Under the pieces are notes generated by a model. The model searched no databases, was not told the origin of the DNA, and saw nothing but the letters and a program-made list of their open reading frames with translations. From Massilia oculi (GTDB lineage Bacteria > Pseudomonadota > Gammaproteobacteria > Burkholderiales > Burkholderiaceae_D): a stretch of DNA of 64,000 nt. A program made the position numbers and the translations under genes. Each line of letters begins with the position of its first letter. Position 1 is the first letter of the stretch. Below are positions 58,514 to 64,000 of the stretch, in pieces. The DNA is taken from contig NZ_CP029343.1 in assembly GCF_003143515.1 (NCBI RefSeq), positions 4,712,001 through 4,776,000 of the forward strand. Direction: 5' to 3'.

Positions 58514-58537
58514 TAACAATAGGGTCCTGGGTAAGTC

Positions 58538-59230
58538 ATGACATTTACAACTGTTCTGTTCTACGTGTTCGCGGCCATCATGGTGCTGGCCGCACTGCGC
58601 GTCATCACGGCCAAGAATCCGGTCCACGCCGCGCTGTTCCTGGTGCTGGCCTTCTTCAATGCGGCCGGCATCTGGCTGCTGCTGAAGGCCGAGTTCCTCG
58701 CCATCGTGCTGGTGCTGGTCTATGTCGGCGCCGTCATGGTGCTGTTCCTCTTCGTCGTCATGATGCTCGACATTAATATCGACCGCATGCGCGAAGGCTT
58801 CTGGGGTTACCTGCCGGTGGCGTCCATCGTCGGCGGACTGATCGTGCTCGAGATGGGCGTCGTGCTGTGGCACGGCTACAGCAACTTCGAGCAAAGCGCC
58901 GAAGCGGCCGCCCTGAACATCGGCGGCACCAAGGAACTGGGCCTGCAGATCTACACCCGCTACATCTACGGCTTCGAGATCGCCGCCGTCGTGCTGCTGG
59001 TGGCGATCATCGCCGCCGTCGCCCTGACCCTGCGCCGCCGCAAGGACACCAAAGCCATCGACCCGGGCCAAGCGGTTCGCGTCAAGCGTAACGACCGCCT
59101 GAAGATCGTCAAGGTCGACACGGTCAACCAGCGCGCCATCGACGCGGCGAACGTCGAGAAGGCCGCCGCGGCAGCCGCTGCAGCCGCCGCCGCCGCAGGA
59201 TCGCCTGCCGAACCCAAGGAGCCAAAATGA
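58538..59230 (+). CDS. nuoJ: NADH-quinone oxidoreductase subunit J
   Basis: This membrane subunit of 230 residues (ND6 type) has five helices, including the conserved [19 protein letters not shown] with its pi-bulge region. After about residue 170 there is a basic, then poly-Ala cytoplasmic tail ([20 protein letters not shown]). The tail is absent from minimal NuoJ and is of unknown use. It overlaps nuoK by 4 bases. Confidence 0.96.
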   Translation: MTFTTVLFYVFAAIMVLAALRVITAKNPVHAALFLVLAFFNAAGIWLLLKAEFLAIVLVLVYVGAVMVLFLFVVMMLDINIDRMREGFWGYLPVASIVGGLIVLEMGVVLWHGYSNFEQSAEAAALNIGGTKELGLQIYTRYIYGFEIAAVVLLVAIIAAVALTLRRRKDTKAIDPGQAVRVKRNDRLKIVKVDTVNQRAIDAANVEKAAAAAAAAAAAAGSPAEPKEPK

Positions 59231-59535
59231 CGTTGTCGCTCGCACACTACCTGATCCTGGGCGCGATCCTGTTCGCGATCTCGGTGGTCGGCATCTTCCT
59301 GAACCGGAAGAACATCATCATCCTGCTGATGGCCATCGAATTGATGCTGCTGGCGGTGAACCTGAACTTCATCGCGTTCTCCCATTACCTGGGCGACGCG
59401 GCGGGGCAGATTTTCGTGTTCTTCATCCTGACCGTCGCTGCCGCCGAATCCGCAATCGGCCTGGCAATCCTGGTGGTCCTGTTCCGTAACCTGGACACGA
59501 TCAACGTGGAAGACCTCGACAGCCTCAAGGGCTGA
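59227..59535 (+). CDS. nuoK: NADH-quinone oxidoreductase subunit K
   Basis: This membrane subunit of 102 residues (ND4L type) has three helices. The two buried Glu of the proton path are in [13 protein letters not shown] and [14 protein letters not shown]. It is the standard length for the family. Confidence 0.97.
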   Translation: MTLSLAHYLILGAILFAISVVGIFLNRKNIIILLMAIELMLLAVNLNFIAFSHYLGDAAGQIFVFFILTVAAAESAIGLAILVVLFRNLDTINVEDLDSLKG

Positions 59536-59574
59536 TGAGCTCGTCTCGATAACACATAACGAATAAGGTTCAAC

Positions 59575-61686
59575 ATGGCGGGGCAAATTTCAACCTCACT
59601 CTTACTGGCGGTGCCTCTGGCGCCGCTGGCAGGCTCGGCGATCGCCGGCCTGCTGGGCACCAAGTTCCTGGGCAATGTGGTCGGTCGCAAGGTATCGCAT
59701 ACGGCGACCATCCTCGGCGTGCTGATCGCGCTGATCATCTCGGTGCAAACCCTGATGGCCACGCTCGACGGCTTCAAGCTCAATGAAGACATCTACACCT
59801 GGATGACGGTCGGCACGCTGAAACTGGCGGTCGGCTTCCAGATCGATACCCTGACCGCGATGATGATGTGCGTCGTGACCTCGGTGTCGCTGATGGTCCA
59901 CATCTACACGATCGGCTATATGGCGGAAGACGACGGCTACAACCGCTTCTTCTCGTACATCTCGCTGTTCACCTTCGCGATGCTGATGCTGGTCATGTCC
60001 AACAACTTCCTGCAGCTGTTCTTCGGCTGGGAAGCGGTGGGCCTGGTCTCGTATCTGCTGATCGGCTTCTGGTACACCCGTCCGACCGCGATCTTCGCCA
60101 ACATGAAGGCCTTCCTGGTCAACCGTGTCGGCGACTTCGGCTTCATCCTCGGCATCGGCCTGCTGCTGGCCGCGTCGGGTTCGATGAACTACGTCGAAGT
60201 GTTCGCGCAAGCCGACCAGCTGTCGACCATGGTCGTGCCGGGCACCGACTGGCCGCTGCTGACCGCCGCCTGCATCTGCCTGTTCATCGGCGCAATGGGC
60301 AAGTCGGCGCAGTTCCCGCTGCACGTCTGGCTGCCGGACTCGATGGAAGGCCCGACCCCGATCTCGGCACTGATCCACGCCGCGACGATGGTTACCGCCG
60401 GCATCTTCATGGTGTCGCGCATGTCGCCGCTGTTCGAGCTGTCGGATGGCGCACTGAGCTTCATCATCGTCATCGGTTCGATCACCGCGCTGTTCATGGG
60501 CTTCCTGGGCATCATCCAGAACGACATCAAGCGCGTCGTCGCGTACTCGACCCTGTCGCAGCTGGGTTACATGACCGTGGCGCTGGGCGTGTCGGCCTAC
60601 TCGGTCGCCGCCTTCCACCTGATGACCCACGCCTTCTTCAAGGCGCTGCTGTTCCTTGGCGCCGGCTCGGTCATCATCGGCATGCACCACGACCAGGACA
60701 TGCGCAATATGGGCGGCCTGCGCAAATACATGCCGATCACCTGGATCACCTCGCTGATCGGCTCGCTGGCCCTGATCGGTACCCCATTGTTCTCGGGCTT
60801 CTACTCGAAGGATTCGATCATCGAGGCAGTGCACGCAAGTAACCTGCCGGGTTCGGGCTTCGCCAACTTCGCGGTGCTGGCCGGCGTGTTCGTCACGGCG
60901 TTCTACTCGTTCCGTATGTATTTCCTGGTGTTCCATGGCGAAGAGCGGTTTGGTAAAGCCCATGCGCATGATCATCATGACGATCATGCGCATCACAAGG
61001 CGGCCGGGCATGACCACGCCGATCCGCACGCGCTGCACGATTCGGGCGCGCACCATGAAGAAGACGCGCACGACGACCACCACCACGGCCTGGCCCCGGG
61101 CCAGAAGCCGCACGAGTCGCCATGGGTCGTGACCCTGCCGCTGATCCTGCTGGCCATCCCGTCGGTCATCGTCGGCTACCTGGCGATCGGTCCTATGTTG
61201 CACGGTGATTTCTTCGATGGCGTGATCACCGTCAATCCTGCTCACCCTGCGATGGCTGAACTGGGCGAGATGTTCCATGGCGCCGGCGCGATGGCCCTGC
61301 ACGGCCTGCAGACCGCACCGTTCTGGCTGGCACTGGCAGGCGTCGTTGCCGCCTACTACTGCTATATGGTCAATCCGCGCGTGCCGGCCTGGTTCTACGC
61401 CAAGCTCAAGCCGCTGCACACCCTGCTGGACAACAAGTACTACATGGATGCGTTCAACCAGAAGTTCTTCGCTGGCGGCGCACTCGGCGTGGGCAAGGGC
61501 CTGTGGAATGTCGGCGACCGCGGCCTGATCGACGGCCTGGTCGTCAATGGCAGCGCCAAAGTGGTGGCCTGGTTCTCGACCATCACCAAGCGCGCGCAGA
61601 CCGGTTACATCTATCACTATGCGTTCGTGATGATCGTCGGCGTACTGGCAGCGATGCTGTACTTCTTCCCGTTCTGGCGCGGTTAA
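59575..61686 (+). CDS. nuoL: NADH-quinone oxidoreductase subunit L
   Basis: This antiporter-like subunit of 703 residues (ND5 type) has about 16 helices. Proton-path Glu and Lys lie in FFGWEAVGLVSYLLIGFW and AMGKSAQFPLHVWLPDSMEG. An unusually His/Asp-rich loop occupies residues about 462-507 (more than a dozen His, e.g. HDHHDDHAHHK and DAHDDHHHG), before the late helices. The C-terminal lateral helix region is present. It lies 39 bases after nuoK. Confidence 0.97.
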   Translation: MAGQISTSLLLAVPLAPLAGSAIAGLLGTKFLGNVVGRKVSHTATILGVLIALIISVQTLMATLDGFKLNEDIYTWMTVGTLKLAVGFQIDTLTAMMMCVVTSVSLMVHIYTIGYMAEDDGYNRFFSYISLFTFAMLMLVMSNNFLQLFFGWEAVGLVSYLLIGFWYTRPTAIFANMKAFLVNRVGDFGFILGIGLLLAASGSMNYVEVFAQADQLSTMVVPGTDWPLLTAACICLFIGAMGKSAQFPLHVWLPDSMEGPTPISALIHAATMVTAGIFMVSRMSPLFELSDGALSFIIVIGSITALFMGFLGIIQNDIKRVVAYSTLSQLGYMTVALGVSAYSVAAFHLMTHAFFKALLFLGAGSVIIGMHHDQDMRNMGGLRKYMPITWITSLIGSLALIGTPLFSGFYSKDSIIEAVHASNLPGSGFANFAVLAGVFVTAFYSFRMYFLVFHGEERFGKAHAHDHHDDHAHHKAAGHDHADPHALHDSGAHHEEDAHDDHHHGLAPGQKPHESPWVVTLPLILLAIPSVIVGYLAIGPMLHGDFFDGVITVNPAHPAMAELGEMFHGAGAMALHGLQTAPFWLALAGVVAAYYCYMVNPRVPAWFYAKLKPLHTLLDNKYYMDAFNQKFFAGGALGVGKGLWNVGDRGLIDGLVVNGSAKVVAWFSTITKRAQTGYIYHYAFVMIVGVLAAMLYFFPFWRG

Positions 61687-61708
61687 TCACAGGCAGAGAT
61701 AAAGAAAA

Positions 61709-63211
61709 ATGATGCAGTCAACAATTTCTACGTTTCCACCGTACCTGAGCCTGGCGATCTGGCTCCCGATCCTGTTCGGCGTGCTGGTCCTGGCCATCGG
61801 CCGCGACAAGAACGCCGGGATGGTGCGCATGATGTCGCTGGTCGGCGCCGTCGTCAGCCTGCTGCCGACGATCCCGCTGATCGCCAACTTCGACAACGCC
61901 GCCCACGGCATGCAGTTCTATGAACAGGCGGCCTGGATCGAGCGCTTCAACGTCTTCTACCGCCTCGGCGTGGACGGCCTGTCGCTGTGGTTCGTGCCGC
62001 TGACCGCCTTCATCACCATCATCGTGGTGCTGGCGGCGTGGCAGGTGATCGAAGAGCGCGTGGCCCAGTACATGGGCTCGTTCCTGATCCTGTCGGGCCT
62101 GATGATCGGCGTGTTCTGCGCGCTGGACGGCCTGCTGTTCTACTTCTTCTTCGAAGCCACCCTGATCCCGATGTACATCATCATCGGCGTGTTCGGCGGC
62201 CCGAACCGGGTGTATGCGGCATTCAAGTTCTTCCTGTACACCTTCTTCGGTTCGCTGCTGACCCTGGTCGCGATCGTCTACCTGTACACCCAGTCGCAAA
62301 CGTTCGACATCCTGGCCTGGCATCAATTGCCGCTGACGATGAAAGAACAGGTTCTGATCTTCATCGCCTTCTTCATGGCCTTCGCCGTGAAAGTGCCGAT
62401 GTGGCCGGTGCACACCTGGCTGCCGGATGCCCACGTCGAAGCGCCGACCGGCGGTTCGGTCGTGCTGGCCGCGATCATGCTGAAGCTGGGCGCCTATGGT
62501 TTCCTGCGCTTCTCGCTGCCGATCACCCCGGATGCCAGCCAGTACCTGGCCCCGGTCGTCATCGCCTTGTCCCTGGTGGCCGTGATCTACATCGGCCTGG
62601 TGGCCCTGGTGCAGAAAGACATGAAGAAACTGGTCGCCTATTCGTCGATCGCACACATGGGCTTCGTGACCCTGGGCTTCTTCATGTTCAACGACCTGGG
62701 CGTGCAGGGCGGCCTGATGCAGGCGATCTCGCACGGCTTCGTGTCGGGCGCGATGTTCCTGTGCATCGGCGTGCTGTACGACCGTGTGCACTCGCGTGAA
62801 ATCGCCGACTACGGTGGAGTGGTGAACACGATGCCGAAGTTCGCCGCCTTCGTCGTGCTGTTCTCGATGGCCAATGCCGGCCTGCCGGCGACCTCGGGCT
62901 TCATCGGCGAGTTCATGGTGATCCTGGGCGCGGTCGAGTTCAACTTCTGGACCGGTGTCGCATCGGGTACCGCCCTGATCCTGGGCGCGGCCTACTCGCT
63001 GTGGATGGTCAAGCGCGTCATCTTCGGGCCAGTGGCCAACAAGAAAGTCGCCGCGTTGACCGACCTGAACGGCCGTGAGTTCGCCATCCTGTCGGTGCTG
63101 GCAATCGCCACCCTGGCGATGGGCCTGTACCCGGCGCCGATCGCCGAGACGCTGCAAGTCTCGGTCACCGACCTGCTTCAGCACGTCGCAGTCAGCAAAG
63201 TGCCTCAATAA
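61709..63211 (+). CDS. nuoM: NADH-quinone oxidoreductase subunit M
   Basis: This antiporter-like subunit of 500 residues (ND4 type) has about 14 helices. The essential Glu is in FFFEATLIPMYIIIG, and Lys residues lie in FAVKVPMWPVHTWLPDAHVE and LVQKDMKKLVAYSSIAHMG. Length is typical. Confidence 0.97.
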   Translation: MMQSTISTFPPYLSLAIWLPILFGVLVLAIGRDKNAGMVRMMSLVGAVVSLLPTIPLIANFDNAAHGMQFYEQAAWIERFNVFYRLGVDGLSLWFVPLTAFITIIVVLAAWQVIEERVAQYMGSFLILSGLMIGVFCALDGLLFYFFFEATLIPMYIIIGVFGGPNRVYAAFKFFLYTFFGSLLTLVAIVYLYTQSQTFDILAWHQLPLTMKEQVLIFIAFFMAFAVKVPMWPVHTWLPDAHVEAPTGGSVVLAAIMLKLGAYGFLRFSLPITPDASQYLAPVVIALSLVAVIYIGLVALVQKDMKKLVAYSSIAHMGFVTLGFFMFNDLGVQGGLMQAISHGFVSGAMFLCIGVLYDRVHSREIADYGGVVNTMPKFAAFVVLFSMANAGLPATSGFIGEFMVILGAVEFNFWTGVASGTALILGAAYSLWMVKRVIFGPVANKKVAALTDLNGREFAILSVLAIATLAMGLYPAPIAETLQVSVTDLLQHVAVSKVPQ

Positions 63212-63217
63212 AACGCC

Positions 63218-64000
63218 ATGAATGAAATGAACTCGACCCTGTTATCGGCTGCCGACACCAATCTGGCGCCGGTCTATGCCGAAATCTTCCTGCTGATCGC
63301 GACGTCGGCGATCCTGCTGATCGACCTGTTCCTGAAAGAGGGCAAGCGCAACCTGACCTACGGCCTGTCGCTGCTGGCGATCGGCGGCTGCGCGATCTTC
63401 TCCTTCATGGACTTCAACGCCGGCACGACCGTGTACACCTTCAGTGGCATGTACGTGGCCGATCCGATGTCGAACCTGCTCAAGATGTTCACCTACCTGG
63501 CCACGGCCATGACCATCGTCTACTCGCGCCAGTACGCCGGCGAGCGCGGCATGATGTCGGGCAACCTGGGCGGTGAGTTCTACACGCTCGCGCTGTTCTC
63601 GATGCTGGGCCAGATGATCATGATCTCGGGTAACAGCATGCTGTCGATCTACCTGGGCCTGGAACTGATGTCGCTGTCGCTGTATGCGCTGGTTGCACTG
63701 CGCCGCGACCATGCGATCTCGACCGAAGCCGCGATGAAGTACTTCATCCTGGGCGCCCTGGCATCGGGCTTCCTGCTGTACGGCATCTCGATGATCTACG
63801 GCGCGACCGGCTCGCTCGACATCACCACCATCGCCCAGGTCACCGCCGCCGAAGGCGCGAACCGCACCATCCTGGTGTTCGGCCTGGTGTTCGTGGTGGC
63901 CGGCCTGGCCTTCAAGCTGGGCGTGGTGCCGTTCCACATGTGGGTGCCGGACGTCGTGCAGGGTTCGCCGACCGCCGTGACCCTGCTGCTGGGCGGCGCG
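63218..64000 (+). CDS. nuoN: NADH-quinone oxidoreductase subunit N, 3' partial
   Basis: The gene begins 6 bases after nuoM at MNEMNSTLLSAAD and runs off the window; 261 codons are visible. ND2-type features are the helix pattern, LGLELMSLSLYALVALRRD with the functional Glu, and FKLGVVPFHMWVPDVVQGSP with the Lys. An internal Met three codons later is an alternative start. It is the last nuo subunit expected. Confidence 0.95.
   Translation, partial: MNEMNSTLLSAADTNLAPVYAEIFLLIATSAILLIDLFLKEGKRNLTYGLSLLAIGGCAIFSFMDFNAGTTVYTFSGMYVADPMSNLLKMFTYLATAMTIVYSRQYAGERGMMSGNLGGEFYTLALFSMLGQMIMISGNSMLSIYLGLELMSLSLYALVALRRDHAISTEAAMKYFILGALASGFLLYGISMIYGATGSLDITTIAQVTAAEGANRTILVFGLVFVVAGLAFKLGVVPFHMWVPDVVQGSPTAVTLLLGGA

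Overview
The window is GC-rich, densely coding chromosomal DNA from a betaproteobacterium. Gene content and order point to Burkholderiales, most likely Oxalobacteraceae of the Massilia/Telluria/Janthinobacterium type. The backbone markers are ilvB-ilvH-ilvC-pssA, rpsO-pnp, and qor-tpiA-secG-tRNA-Leu(GAG)-nuoA..N. The taxonomic call is inferred from synteny and protein flavour, not from a marker search.

Left part (1-10,067). There is a 5'-truncated, degenerate RluF-like pseudouridine synthase, a small membrane protein and a frameshifted choice-of-anchor-I lipoprotein. A short-chain dehydrogenase and a four-gene leftward operon follow (ECF sigma factor, DUF3619, DUF3106, RDD). Next comes a rightward taurine/sulfonate-type cassette: a TauD-family dioxygenase plus substrate-binding protein, ATPase and permease.

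Core biosynthesis (10,068-20,664). A long, apparently structured leader precedes ilvB-ilvH-ilvC. REP-like repeats, a SIMPL protein, pssA, an esterase-like lipoprotein and a tandem pair of small lipoproteins follow. rpsO-pnp comes next with good intrinsic terminators.

Accessory block (20,848-46,971), lying between two parts of the conserved backbone. It holds an SbmA/YddA-type ABC exporter and a deletion scar carrying remnants of a divergent SDR/LysR pair. A czcICBA heavy-metal efflux operon follows, behind a textbook MerR-type promoter whose regulator is not in the window. Then come a six-gene stressosome-like signalling operon (RsbR, RsbS, RsbT, RsbX-like phosphatase, histidine kinase, hybrid kinase) and a modABC/modE molybdate locus with an excellent ModE box. 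The rest is an orphan PAAR protein, an active/inactive M16 peptidase pair, a GIN-domain protein, a Sel1 protein, an SGNH-fold protein that has lost its catalytic Ser and Asn, an SRPBCC protein and a MYG1-family protein.

Right part (47,049-64,000). A quinone oxidoreductase, tpiA behind a near-consensus sigma70 promoter, secG, tRNA-Leu(GAG), and the NADH dehydrogenase (complex I) operon nuoA to nuoN. nuoN is cut by the window end. The nuo genes are tightly packed and many overlap by 1-4 bases.

The best candidates for something undescribed are the ECF sigma/DUF3619/DUF3106/RDD operon, which has the layout of a metal- or envelope-stress sigma/anti-sigma/periplasmic-sensor system; the stressosome operon with three successive RsbT-like ATPase domains, the last degenerate; and two pseudo-enzymes (RluF-like and SGNH-like) that keep their fold but lose catalytic residues. 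All functional calls come from reading the sequence; no database search was possible.
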